Source: Curvibacter soli
GTDB taxonomy: Bacteria > Pseudomonadota > Gammaproteobacteria > Burkholderiales > Burkholderiaceae_C
Assembly: GCF_029211125.1 (NCBI RefSeq)
Contig: NZ_JARGEN010000013.1
Coordinates: forward strand, 1-47,002
Length of the DNA: 47,002 nt
Reading direction: 5' to 3'
The position numbers and the translations under genes are program-made. Below the pieces are notes generated by a model. It was given only the letters and a program-made list of their open reading frames with translations. It ran no database searches and was not told the origin of the DNA. Of this stretch, positions 17,942 through 25,579 are shown one piece after another. Position 1 is the first letter of the stretch; the number at the start of each line of letters is the position of its first letter.

Positions 17942-19593
17942 TGGGACGGGCGGGGGCCGGCATGGCTGTCGTCCAACCGCTCGTCGCTGACGTGGCCATC
18001 GTCGGCGCCGGCTTGTGCGGGCTCGCGCTGGCGCGCTCGCTACACGCACAGGGGCTGTCGGCCGTGGTCGTCGAGGCGCGTGAGCGCCTGGGCGGGCGCG
18101 TGCTGACGCGGCGTTGCGAAGCCACCGGCCAGGCCCTGGACATGGGCCCGGCCTGGTTCTGGCCCGACACCGAGCCGCGCATCGCCGCGCTGCTGGCCGA
18201 GCTGGGTCTGGCGAGCGCGCCGCAGCATGACCCCGGCGATGCGCTGTGGCTCACAGACCCGAATCGCGAGCCCGAGCGTCGCGAGGAAACCGGAGGCGTG
18301 CATGCCGGGGCCTACCGCATCAAGGGCGGTGCGGCGCGCCTGGTCGAAGCGCTCGCCGCCACCTTGCCCGCGGGCAGCGTGCACCCCGGCAGCGCATTGC
18401 GCCTGCTGCGCGACCGCGGCGCCTGGCTCGAACTGCAACTGGAAGAAGGGCAAGAGGGTGGCCGCCGTATGCGTCTGCTGCGCGCGCGCCATGCCGTGCT
18501 GGCGCTGCCCCCGCGCCTGGTGCTGGAACGCATCGCCTTCGACCCACCGCTGCCAGCGGCGCTGGTTGATGCGCTGGCCGCCACGCCCACCTGGATGGCG
18601 GCCCAGGCCAAGGCTGTCACCACCTACTCGCGCCCGTTCTGGCGCACGGCGGGCCATTCCGGCAACGCCTTCGTGCGGCATGCACAGGCGATGCTGGGCG
18701 AGGTCTTCGATGCCAGTGACGACGCCACGGGTGCCGGTGCGCTGGGCGGCTTCGTCGCGCTCGGTGCCGCGCAGCGCGTCAATTTCCGCCGCGGCATGCC
18801 GATGCTGATCGAAAGCCAGCTCGTGCAGCTCTATGGCGCCCAAGCGCAGCAGGATGGACGGCAGCATGTGTGTGACTGGGCCGACGAGCCCTGGACCTGC
18901 AGCGCCGCCGACCGTGCGGGCCAGCCAGAGCCGCCGCAGGCCGACCCGGCCCTGCGCCGCCCGCACTGGGCCGGGCGCCTGTACTTCGGCGGCAGCGAGA
19001 GCGCCACGCACGGCGCCGGCCACATGGAAGGCGCACTGGAATCGGCGGCGCGCATCGCACGGGCGTTGGCGCCGGTGCGCGCGGCGGCTCCCGGCGCGGC
19101 CGATGCGGGCGACGCGCTGAGCCGGTTCAAGGCCACCGTGGCAGCGCGCTGCGCACAGGCGCCGCTGCATTACCGCCAGCATCTGGCGCGGCTGCTTTCC
19201 TGCCAGCAGGCGGAGCAGTTGACGCAGCGCGCGCTGCTGGCGACCGTCGAGCAGGTCTACAGCGAAACGCTGGTTGCGCTCGACGGCCTGCTGCCAGGGC
19301 TGGGCCTGGAGCGCGCCGGGCCGGTCGCGGCGGGCCGGCATGCGCTGACGCCGGTGCTGCTGGCAGCATTCGACGGCTGGAACGGTCAACTGCTGTCGGA
19401 GGCGCTGGCCTTCAACGGCGGCTCGTGCGCGCTGTCGAACTTTCCCGACGAGCACCAGCCCGATACGGTGCTGCGGCGCGCCATCGCGCTCGATCTCGCG
19501 GCGGCCTGGCGCGAGTTCGCGCTGGAGCTGAATGGTCGTCTGATGGCCGCATCCACGAACGCGGATGCGCGGCGGACGGCGGTGCCGGCATGA
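17941..19593 (+). CDS. FAD-dependent amine oxidase-like flavoprotein
   Basis: This 550-residue flavoprotein has the Rossmann motif VAIVGAGLCGLALARSL followed by VVEARERLGGRV, the standard monoamine-oxidase/phytoene-desaturase N-terminus. Near residue 340 it has RLYFGGSESATHGAGHMEGALESA, the second FAD contact. The C-terminal 180 residues (from about 375) are unlike ordinary amine oxidases and may be a separate helical domain. No signal peptide is evident. The neighbouring ferredoxin overlaps its start. ATG at 17962 is an alternative start giving a shorter tail before the FAD motif. The substrate is unknown. Confidence 0.78.
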   Translation: MGRAGAGMAVVQPLVADVAIVGAGLCGLALARSLHAQGLSAVVVEARERLGGRVLTRRCEATGQALDMGPAWFWPDTEPRIAALLAELGLASAPQHDPGDALWLTDPNREPERREETGGVHAGAYRIKGGAARLVEALAATLPAGSVHPGSALRLLRDRGAWLELQLEEGQEGGRRMRLLRARHAVLALPPRLVLERIAFDPPLPAALVDALAATPTWMAAQAKAVTTYSRPFWRTAGHSGNAFVRHAQAMLGEVFDASDDATGAGALGGFVALGAAQRVNFRRGMPMLIESQLVQLYGAQAQQDGRQHVCDWADEPWTCSAADRAGQPEPPQADPALRRPHWAGRLYFGGSESATHGAGHMEGALESAARIARALAPVRAAAPGAADAGDALSRFKATVAARCAQAPLHYRQHLARLLSCQQAEQLTQRALLATVEQVYSETLVALDGLLPGLGLERAGPVAAGRHALTPVLLAAFDGWNGQLLSEALAFNGGSCALSNFPDEHQPDTVLRRAIALDLAAAWREFALELNGRLMAASTNADARRTAVPA

Positions 19594-19964
19594 CGGGCGT
19601 GCGCGCCCTGGAAGCCAGCGCGCTGCTGGCCATCGTCGAACAGGCGGGCCTTGCGGTGGTCACGCTGGTTGAGGGGCTGGAGTGCGGCGAACTGCTGCGC
19701 TCGCGCCTGACCCGCGCCGAGGTGCTGCGGCAGCTCAAGACCCTGGCCGACAGCATGGCCCAGGCCGAACCTGCGATCGGGCGCGGCATGCCCGAACTCG
19801 ACTGGTCCGGCTGGAATGCCCTGCGCCCATGCCTGTCGGGCCCGGCCGGCGAAGCGCTGGACGAGGCGCTGTGGTTCGCCTGCGAATCGCTGGTGCCCGC
19901 GACCCTGCTGTGGCTGCGCGTGTACCGGCAGAGCCAGCCGCGTCTGTTCCAGATGCAGCTGTGA
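19590..19964 (+). CDS. Small helical nif-island protein, paralogue of the 33259 gene
   Basis: I cannot name a family for this 124-residue protein. Its C-terminal half (LDWSGWNALRPCL, then LWFACESLVPATLLWLRVYR) is clearly related to the protein at 33259-33615 (VDWDGWQALRGLL, then VWYGVRSLVPATLHLIDQLR). So the island carries two copies of an uncharacterised family, one at the end of each accessory module. It overlaps the flavoprotein stop by ATGA. It is predicted helical, without cysteine motifs. Confidence 0.7.
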   Translation: MTGVRALEASALLAIVEQAGLAVVTLVEGLECGELLRSRLTRAEVLRQLKTLADSMAQAEPAIGRGMPELDWSGWNALRPCLSGPAGEALDEALWFACESLVPATLLWLRVYRQSQPRLFQMQL

Positions 19965-20115
19965 GAGCGCCGACGGCTTTGGCGTCCATGCCTTTCGAGC
20001 CGTCTGTGGATTCAAGCCAAATCGGGCTTTAGCGCTTATGGAGACTGCGGTGGCAGCTATCAAAACAGTAGCTTTTCCGTTTTCTCCCATGGCTGCCCTC
20101 GCTGGGAGCGCCCGG

Positions 20116-20340
20116 CTACAGCACAGCCTCGAAGCCCTCGAACTGCGGCGGCCCCAGGTAGAGGCCGCGCTGCTGGCCGGCGCTGGCATGCGCGACGCGG
20201 AAAGCCTCGGAACGCGTCCATGCCTCGAAGGCTTCGGCGCTCTCCCAGGTGGAGTGCGAGACGAACACGGTCGCCTGCGCGTCGCTCGACCCCTGCAGAA
20301 GGTTGAACCTGGAAACGGCAGTTGACCGCTTCGTATCCAT
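20116..20340 (-). pseudogene. Truncated antibiotic-biosynthesis-monooxygenase-like gene
   Basis: The 74-residue frame matches the C-terminal two thirds of ABM-fold (dimeric alpha/beta barrel) proteins: FNLLQG, then VSHSTWESAEAFEAWTRSEAFRVAHASAG and LYLGPPQFEGFEAVL. The N-terminal strand and the central part before FNLLQG are missing. Coding similarity begins exactly where the repeat CAACTGCCGTTTCCAGG occurs (minus strand, about 20325-20306). The gene was probably cut by that element. Related intact proteins act as heme-degrading or quinone monooxygenases; this remnant is unlikely to be active. Confidence 0.65.
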
Positions 20341-20629
20341 TGCCAGGCCGCAGGAAATCGAGCGCTGACGGCTTCGATGGAGTTCACCTCGTGGGTGAGC
20401 GCGCTATGCACCTGCCAGCACCGCGCTCGGCGCGCCATGCGGCGTTGCTCCTCCTTGCGGGCAGTAGCCCGCCGCGTCGTCGCCCTTGCAGGGCGCAGGC
20501 CTGCCGGAGACAGGCCTTCTTCGCGCTGTCCAACAGCACGCAGGTGCTGTTGGAGCCGCAGCCGCTCAGCCTTGCCTGGCACCCCTATCACGGCAGCGGC
20601 GGAGCGCATCCAACTGCTGTTTCCAGGTA
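20306..20629. repeat. Segment bounded by 18-bp inverted repeats
   Basis: ACCTGGAAACGGCAGTTG at about 20306-20323 is matched, inverted and with one mismatch, by CAACTGCTGTTTCCAGGT at about 20612-20629. The roughly 320 bases between encode no recognisable transposase. Its left end coincides with the truncation of the ABM-like gene. A third, solo copy of the end is at 714-737. A decayed insertion element or MITE is the simplest reading. Confidence 0.5.
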
Positions 20630-20748
20630 GAAAGCTACATGAATGCGAAGTGCTGTAGTCTTCGCGACATCACGGCCTGGCGAGGAGGGCTTTCCGCATG
20701 GGAGCCGCCGGCGCCCATGCCGCCGTGCATGTTCATGCTTGCCTGCTT

Positions 20749-21264
20749 TCACCAGAGCCTGTGCAGTTCGACCGATGCCAATTGCCGTACGAAGCGCGGG
20801 CCGGTGAATTCGTCGTGCAGGCTGAGCAGGGCGAAGGGGCCGGTGCGGGCATCGAGCCGTGCGAGCGGGCTGTCGAAGGCGAGGAACACGCCATTGCCCA
20901 CGGTGGTATGGAAGAGTTCGGTCCACGAGAACAGTGCGCGGTAGTCGTCGATGCCGACTGCCACGATCGCCGCGCGCTTGAAATCCGTGCGTTCGGCAAA
21001 GGCCGGTTCGCTCAGGCCGATCAGGGCGCGCAGCGGCACCGCGCGCATGGAGCGGGCGCCGCCGTGCTCGCCATCGACCGTGCAGCGGACGACGAAGTTC
21101 CTGATGTCCACGGCGCCGATTCGTTCGAGATCGCCGGCATCGAACGAGCGTGGATGCCGCACCCAGCCACCGATGCCGACATATTGCGGCAGGCCGCCGC
21201 CTCCCTGGGCGAACCCGGTGGCGCCGCGACCGCGGGGAGATGTCGATGGAGCCAAGGTGCTCAT
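20749..21264 (-). CDS. Small sulfite-oxidase-fold (molybdopterin-type) protein
   Basis: This 171-residue protein resembles the molybdopterin-binding core of sulfite oxidase/YedY-like proteins, reduced in size. It shows VRHPRSFDAGDLERIGAVDI at the start, MRAVPLRALIGL, a DYRALFSWTELFH segment equivalent to DGYraVfSLaEl, and the end FTGPRFVRQLASVELHRL. The usual Mo-ligand cysteine would be near VVRCTVDGE (Cys60 region), but this is not certain. No twin-arginine signal is visible, so it is probably cytoplasmic. It is the last gene of the minus-strand globin operon. Binding of molybdopterin is inferred only. Confidence 0.6.
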   Translation of the reverse strand: MSTLAPSTSPRGRGATGFAQGGGGLPQYVGIGGWVRHPRSFDAGDLERIGAVDIRNFVVRCTVDGEHGGARSMRAVPLRALIGLSEPAFAERTDFKRAAIVAVGIDDYRALFSWTELFHTTVGNGVFLAFDSPLARLDARTGPFALLSLHDEFTGPRFVRQLASVELHRLW

Positions 21265-21297
21265 GGCGGTTTCTCCTGGGGGGCGGGCGGCTCCCGC

Positions 21298-21702
21298 TCA
21301 GGGCCCGTCGAGGGTGCCGGTTTCGCGTATGAATCCGGCCACCCAGCCATCGACCCGCAGCGCGCAGCTGGCGAGGCGGGCGCGGTATTCGGGGACCATG
21401 AAGTAGTCTGCGTCGTGCAGGTAGGGGTTGCGCATGCTGCCGACGTCGAGCGCGTCGTGGCCGATATCGACCAGGCGTCCGCCCACCCGGTTGAACTGGT
21501 GGGCGTAGTGGCCTTCGATGACGCCGCCGAAGACTTCGCGCACGAAGAGGGAGCCGTACTTGCAGGCGCCCGAGAGATCGGCCGGCGCCGGCGCGTGGCG
21601 CTCGGCGGCGAATTCGCACCACATGCGGAAGACGAACGCCTTGGCGTCGGCAAAGCGGGCATAGCTGTAGGGGATCAGGGCGTCTCGGGCGCGCGAAGAC
21701 AT
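21298..21702 (-). CDS. Uncharacterised protein with Cys/His/Asp arrangement
   Basis: I do not recognise this 134-residue protein. It has a cysteine in ADLSGACKYGSLFVREVFGG, histidines in IEGHYAHQFN and an aspartate in LVDIGHDALDVG. This order is reminiscent of papain/transglutaminase-like catalytic triads but too weak for a functional call. It lies 33 bases upstream of the molybdopterin-fold gene and 52 bases downstream of ohr, on the same strand. Confidence 0.6.
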   Translation of the reverse strand: MSSRARDALIPYSYARFADAKAFVFRMWCEFAAERHAPAPADLSGACKYGSLFVREVFGGVIEGHYAHQFNRVGGRLVDIGHDALDVGSMRNPYLHDADYFMVPEYRARLASCALRVDGWVAGFIRETGTLDGP

Positions 21703-21754
21703 GGCGGGGGGCTCCGGGGTAGAGGTGCCTTCTCGCGTGCGGCGCCTCGGGCCT

Positions 21755-22192
21755 TCAGGCCGCCACCGGCGTGTCCAGCACCGCCTTGAGGTTCAGCGTC
21801 ATGCGGGTCCTGGTGGCATCGGCATAGGGGCAGATGCCCTGGGCGCGTTCCATCAGGCTGTCAGCAGTGGGCTGGTCGAGCGGGCCCGCCATGAAGGCGG
21901 TCAGGCTCAGTGCCATGCGGTAGGCACCCTCGAAGTTCACGTACATCGACAGCACCGCTTCGACGTAGCAGCCGCGCAGCGGCAGCCTGTCGGCCTTGGC
22001 GATATGCCGTATGGAGTGTTCGAAGCAGGCTCCGAAGGCCGCTGCGAAAAGCTGCTCGGGGTTGGGGCCATCGCCCTTGCCTCCCATTTCCGGGGGAACG
22101 GCGAGCTTGAGCTTGAAGCTGCCGTCCTCGCTCTGCACCTGGCCGCCGCGGCCGCCCTGGGTCAGCATGGTGGTTTTGTAGACGAGATCCAT
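21755..22192 (-). CDS. ohr: Ohr/OsmC family organic peroxide resistance protein
   Basis: This 145-residue Ohr-type thiol peroxidase reduces organic hydroperoxides. The two redox cysteines are Cys56 (FGACFEHSI) and Cys121 (GICPYADATR), and the N-terminal YKTTMLTQGGRGGQVQSEDG fits Ohr. Its presence in a globin-led operon divergent from nifH suggests protection of nitrogenase or its maturation enzymes from reactive oxygen products. No ohrR regulator is adjacent. Confidence 0.87.
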   Translation of the reverse strand: MDLVYKTTMLTQGGRGGQVQSEDGSFKLKLAVPPEMGGKGDGPNPEQLFAAAFGACFEHSIRHIAKADRLPLRGCYVEAVLSMYVNFEGAYRMALSLTAFMAGPLDQPTADSLMERAQGICPYADATRTRMTLNLKAVLDTPVAA

Positions 22193-22213
22193 GGTCGTCG
22201 CTTCCTTCGATGC

Positions 22214-22450
22214 TCAGCCGAGCAGCTTCCTGCGCTCGGCTTGCGAGAAGTTGCTGAAATGGCCCTCGCGGGCCGCCGCGCGCCGGTTGGAGGCGATGAT
22301 GGCCTTGCTCCGTCCGGGCGGCACCGGGGCGCTGACCTGCCGCTCCAGCGCGGTACTGCCGCATTGCGGGCAGGCCGGCATGCCGCCCGCCCGCACCAGG
22401 GTCTCGAACCGGTGGCCGCAGGCGGCGCAGTGGTAGTCGTAGAGGGGCAT
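22214..22450 (-). CDS. FmdB-type zinc ribbon protein
   Basis: This 78-residue protein has MPLYDYHCAACGHRFETLVRAGGMPACPQCG, the CxxC-x(n)-CxxC zinc ribbon of the FmdB family of putative regulatory proteins. A basic tail of about 40 residues follows (RSKAIIASNRRAAAREGHF). The start at 22450 is fixed by the conserved MPLYDY. It is 16 bases after the ArsC/NifO-like gene. The function of FmdB proteins is poorly known. Confidence 0.82.
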   Translation of the reverse strand: MPLYDYHCAACGHRFETLVRAGGMPACPQCGSTALERQVSAPVPPGRSKAIIASNRRAAAREGHFSNFSQAERRKLLG

Positions 22451-22466
22451 CGCTTTTCTCCTGGGG

Positions 22467-22898
22467 TCAGTGGTGGTGCGAAGTACCGCAGTTGCCTTCA
22501 GCGGCGGCGCAGTCTTCGGGGGGCGTGCCATGCGCGGGCGCGGCGGGGCCGAGGCCGACCCATGCCTGCACGCGACTGATATCGAAGCCGACCATGCGCT
22601 GCTCGCCAACGGCCATCAGCGGGCGGCGGATCAGCAGTGGCCGGGCCAGCAGCAGGGCGAGCGCGGCCTCGGCGTCGAGCGCCTCGGGCACCACCTCGCT
22701 GGACTTGACGGCCGGCGCTGCACGGTTGAACCACTCGGCTACCGGAAGCGGTGCCAGGAAGGCCAGCAGCGACTCGGCGCTCCACGGCCAGCGCAGCAGG
22801 TCGCGCACGTCGAGGGTGTGGTGGGCCGCACGCAGCAGCGCCTTCTGCCGGGCGTTGCCGCCGCAGCCGGGTTTTTCGTAGAAGACGATGTGGGCCAT
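22467..22898 (-). CDS. nifO: ArsC-like nitrogenase-associated protein (NifO-like)
   Basis: This protein of 143 residues has the ArsC/Spx thioredoxin fold. It begins MAHIVFYEKPGCGGNARQKALL, with a single cysteine in the active-site loop, then LLRWPWSAESLLAFLAPLPVAEWFN and LLIRRPLMAVGEQRMVGFD. This is the pattern of the NifO/nitrogenase-associated proteins of Azotobacter and relatives. NifO has been linked to molybdenum use in FeMo-co synthesis versus nitrate reductase; that role is transferred from the family. The C-terminus is Cys/His-rich (EDCAAAEGNCGTSHHH), a possible metal site. The upstream region is occupied by a hairpin element. Confidence 0.8.
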   Translation of the reverse strand: MAHIVFYEKPGCGGNARQKALLRAAHHTLDVRDLLRWPWSAESLLAFLAPLPVAEWFNRAAPAVKSSEVVPEALDAEAALALLLARPLLIRRPLMAVGEQRMVGFDISRVQAWVGLGPAAPAHGTPPEDCAAAEGNCGTSHHH

Positions 22899-22909
22899 GG
22901 ATGGATTGC

Positions 22910-23074
22910 TCAGAGGCTGAGAGTTTTTCGGGCGTGTCCGAGCAACGCCCCACAACGCGCCCGATCAAGGCGTAAAGCACAGCCGTAGCCCGGGCTACGG
23001 CGCGCATTTGCAACGCCGAGCGGGTGCGTTTTGGGGTGGTGAGCGGGCATGACCGAAAGATTCTCAGCCTCTCA
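22910..23074 (+). repeat. Nested-hairpin element, copy 1
   Basis: This 165-bp segment has imperfect terminal inverted repeats (TCAGAGGCTGAGAGTTTTTC at the left; inverted TGAGAGGCTGAGAATCTTTC at the right). It carries an internal perfect hairpin CCGTAGCCCGGGCTACGG. A second copy lies in opposite orientation at 41162-41323. Here it separates nifO from the rhodanese-ankyrin gene and supplies that gene's stop codon. It has no coding capacity, so it is a MITE-like or REP-like element. Confidence 0.75.
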
Positions 23075-23842
23075 GGCGACGGTGCGCAGGAGTTGAAGGC
23101 AATCGACGGTCGCGGCCATGTCGAGCGCGCTGAAGTCGTCCTGCGAACGCAGGGCGGGGTTGGCGCCCAGGGCCAGCAGCGTGCGCACGATCGCCGCCTT
23201 GCCGGAGGATGCCGCGTACATCAGGCAGGTGGCGCCGGCGTCGTTGGCATGGTCGATCGGCACGCCGGCGGCGGCCAGCCGCTGCACGAGCTGCGGGTCG
23301 CCGTGCACGCAGGCCAGCCAGAGCGCGTTGTTGCCGTCGGCGTTGGTAGCGGCCAGCGCGACGCCGTGCGCCAGCAGCGCCTCGACGATATCCGCATGGC
23401 CGCGCCATGCCGCAGTCATCAGGGGAGTGTTGCCGTGGGCGCCGCGCGCGTCGGGGCCAACGAAGCCTTCGCGCGCCAGCCACGCCGCGAGCGCCGGTGT
23501 GGGCGGCTTGCCCGATGGGTTCGCGGTGGCGCGGCTGGCAGTCCAGGCGGCATGGCCGCCTATCAGGTCGCACACGTCGGTGAAGCCGAAGTCGGCAAAC
23601 ATCTGCGCCCACGCCTGGCTGGCGTTGCCGTGGTAGCAGTAGATCAGCACCGGACGCCGGTGGTCGGTGCGCAGCAGCAGCATGTCCTGGTTGTCGCGCG
23701 ACAGGTGGACGGCGCCGGGCCAGCCATCGCGGGCATGGCTGGCGGCGTCACGGGCGTCGAGCAGCAGCACGTTCGTCCGCTGGAGTTGCCAGGCACCAAG
23801 TTCGGCGAGTGTGATGCGGCGGAACATGCGTTTGCCTTTCAT
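23072..23842 (-). CDS. Rhodanese-ankyrin fusion protein
   Basis: This 256-residue protein has an N-terminal rhodanese domain (about 5-105) with the active-site loop CYHGNAS (Cys69), followed by four to five ankyrin repeats (about 130-250; for example GNTPLMTAAWRGHADIVEALLAHG). Rhodaneses carry sulfane sulfur; an ankyrin tail would give a docking surface. The ankyrin half is paralogous to the separate ankyrin gene at 25580. The stop codon is the first base triplet of the repeat end TGAGAGGCTGAG. The start at 23842 overlaps the SagB-type gene stop; Met at 23827 is an alternative. Confidence 0.82.
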   Translation of the reverse strand: MKGKRMFRRITLAELGAWQLQRTNVLLLDARDAASHARDGWPGAVHLSRDNQDMLLLRTDHRRPVLIYCYHGNASQAWAQMFADFGFTDVCDLIGGHAAWTASRATANPSGKPPTPALAAWLAREGFVGPDARGAHGNTPLMTAAWRGHADIVEALLAHGVALAATNADGNNALWLACVHGDPQLVQRLAAAGVPIDHANDAGATCLMYAASSGKAAIVRTLLALGANPALRSQDDFSALDMAATVDCLQLLRTVA

Positions 23843-25575
23843 GGGCGTGTGGCCTCCTGCCGCGCGTACCGGTCATAGGGCGCTTCGGTGGTGATGCGCG
23901 GGTCGATCAGGGGCAGCCCCACGCTGAAGTGGTAGACCACCTGCCAGCGGGAAGGGGGATTGCCGGCCAGCCCCAGCAGCGCGTGGACCGAATCGTCGAA
24001 GTAGCAGCCGATGCCGGTGCCGCGCAGGCCTGCGGCCTCTGCTTCGAGGTAGAGCACCTGGCCGACCAGGCCCGCTTCGCGCAGCAACTCGCGGTAGCGC
24101 CAGGGCTCGCCGTCGATCGCAGGGTGGAATTCGGCCAGCAGCGCGACGACGAAGATGGCGTCGGCGCCGATGGCCTGGTGGCAGCTCAGGGTACGCAGCG
24201 TTCCCGCGAGCGTGGGGGTTGCCGCCATCTCGTACAGCGGCACTTCGGGCGGGGCGGCTTCGACGCGCCGCCATGCCAGCTGGGGCAGGGCGGCGCGCAG
24301 CGCGAGATGCGCCGAGGCCTCGCGCGGCAGCAGGTAGGCGCCCGGCGCAAGGCCGTCGATGCGGTGCGGGAACAGCACGGCATGCACGCGGACCGGTGCG
24401 GTCCAGACGTCCCACGGCAGCGGTGCGCCAGCGGCATCGACGGTTGCTGGCATCAGGGCGGCGGCGATTGGCCAGAAGCGCTCGGCGTCGAGTCGGGCGC
24501 GCCGGTCGAACTGCTGGGCGCTGCGACGCAAACGAATCAGCGCGGCGGCGGCCTTGTCGGTGTCGGGTGGCAGATGGCGCGCGGCCAGCGGCAGCAAGGA
24601 CGGTACGGCAGCGTGCGTGTCCCGGCGCGATGCCAGCGCGACTTCGTCGATGACGGGCCAGCGGTACATCGGGCGCGCGTCGATCCGGCTGGCCCGACCA
24701 CTCCAGGCGGCGTCGGCGATCCACGCGAGGAGGTCTTCCTTGCTGGCGGGTTCGTCGGGTGCGTACCGCAGCTCGAACAGGGCTTCGGCTTCCTCGCGCT
24801 CGGCGCCGGTGAAGTCGCCGGCGCGGTCCAGGCCCAGCAGCCGCGCGATGGCGGCATGGCCCAGCGGCTGCGCTTGCACGCGCCAGCCGAGCACCGCGGC
24901 GGCATAACGCAGCGCGCCGATGGCGTGGCCGATGTCGAGCTGGCAGTAGCGGAAGGCGCGCTCGCCGTATTTCCAGGCTTCGCGCCAGTGGATCGAGCTG
25001 AGGCCGACCAGCAGGCGCGGCGCTTGCGCGCCGACCTTGCCGTCGGGCCGCGCCGTGCGGGCGCGCAACTCCAGCGCGTGTTCCCGGGGAGCGTAGTGGT
25101 GCAGGCCGTCTTCGAGGTCCGCGACGCCCCGCGTCAGCAGGTAGGCCTCGGTCGGATGCAGGTTGCCGCTGGAGGGCGTGCAGCGCAGGGCCCAGCGGTC
25201 CGGGCCGGATTGCTTCCAGGCCGACAGCGCGAAGGAGAGTTCGAACAGCAGGCCCACGCTGTCGCGCGAAGGCCAGCGAGGCGCGACCGCGCCCGGCGCA
25301 AAGATGCGCGACCAGGGCGTGTCGTCGCCGTCGCCGGGCAGCGGCAGCAGTGTGGCGGGTGCCCCTGCAAAGCGGCGGAACGGGTCGGGCTGGGCATCCC
25401 AGTCGAGCGTTTCCGGGCCGGCGGCATAGCGCTCCAGCCGGTGCTTGGTGCGCGCATGGTAGGCCAGCACGGTGGCCGCACGCGCTGCGGGCTCGCCATC
25501 ATGGCCCGCGTCGGCACCTGGCTGGCTCTGTGCCGATGGCGGCGCACACGGCGCGGTTGGCGGGCTGGCCGGCAT
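23839..25575 (-). CDS. SagB-type nitroreductase-fold oxidoreductase
   Basis: This protein of 578 residues holds two copies of the nitroreductase-like fold. The first half has SSGNLHPTEAYLL and YCQLDIGHAIGALRYAAAVLGW, the signature of the SagB-type dehydrogenase family (FMN-dependent, named from azoline oxidation in peptide natural products). The second half has a related WRYRELLREAGLVGQVLYLEAEAAGLRGTGIGCYFDD. No leader peptide, cyclodehydratase or transporter gene is nearby, so a role in peptide modification is not supported. The start at 25575 gives a 4-base gap to the upstream ankyrin gene; the open frame extends further without conservation. Confidence 0.78.
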   Translation of the reverse strand: MPASPPTAPCAPPSAQSQPGADAGHDGEPAARAATVLAYHARTKHRLERYAAGPETLDWDAQPDPFRRFAGAPATLLPLPGDGDDTPWSRIFAPGAVAPRWPSRDSVGLLFELSFALSAWKQSGPDRWALRCTPSSGNLHPTEAYLLTRGVADLEDGLHHYAPREHALELRARTARPDGKVGAQAPRLLVGLSSIHWREAWKYGERAFRYCQLDIGHAIGALRYAAAVLGWRVQAQPLGHAAIARLLGLDRAGDFTGAEREEAEALFELRYAPDEPASKEDLLAWIADAAWSGRASRIDARPMYRWPVIDEVALASRRDTHAAVPSLLPLAARHLPPDTDKAAAALIRLRRSAQQFDRRARLDAERFWPIAAALMPATVDAAGAPLPWDVWTAPVRVHAVLFPHRIDGLAPGAYLLPREASAHLALRAALPQLAWRRVEAAPPEVPLYEMAATPTLAGTLRTLSCHQAIGADAIFVVALLAEFHPAIDGEPWRYRELLREAGLVGQVLYLEAEAAGLRGTGIGCYFDDSVHALLGLAGNPPSRWQVVYHFSVGLPLIDPRITTEAPYDRYARQEATRP

Positions 25576-25579
25576 GGCT

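Larger units (their letters stand above)
19965..20748. other. Decayed intergenic region
   Basis: Between the plus-strand nifB-nifS unit and the end of the minus-strand globin operon lie about 780 bases without an intact gene. They contain a Comamonadaceae-type repeat near 20000-20075 (with TGCGGTGGCAGCTATCAAAA, partly repeated near 40055), the 3' part of a monooxygenase gene (20116-20340) and an inverted-repeat segment (20306-20629). Short overlapping frames elsewhere have no recognisable product. Confidence 0.6.

Noticed and set aside
23839-25575. Peptide natural product (azole) cluster around the SagB-type gene
   Set aside because: No precursor peptide, cyclodehydratase or transporter gene is present nearby; neighbours are ankyrin and rhodanese genes.
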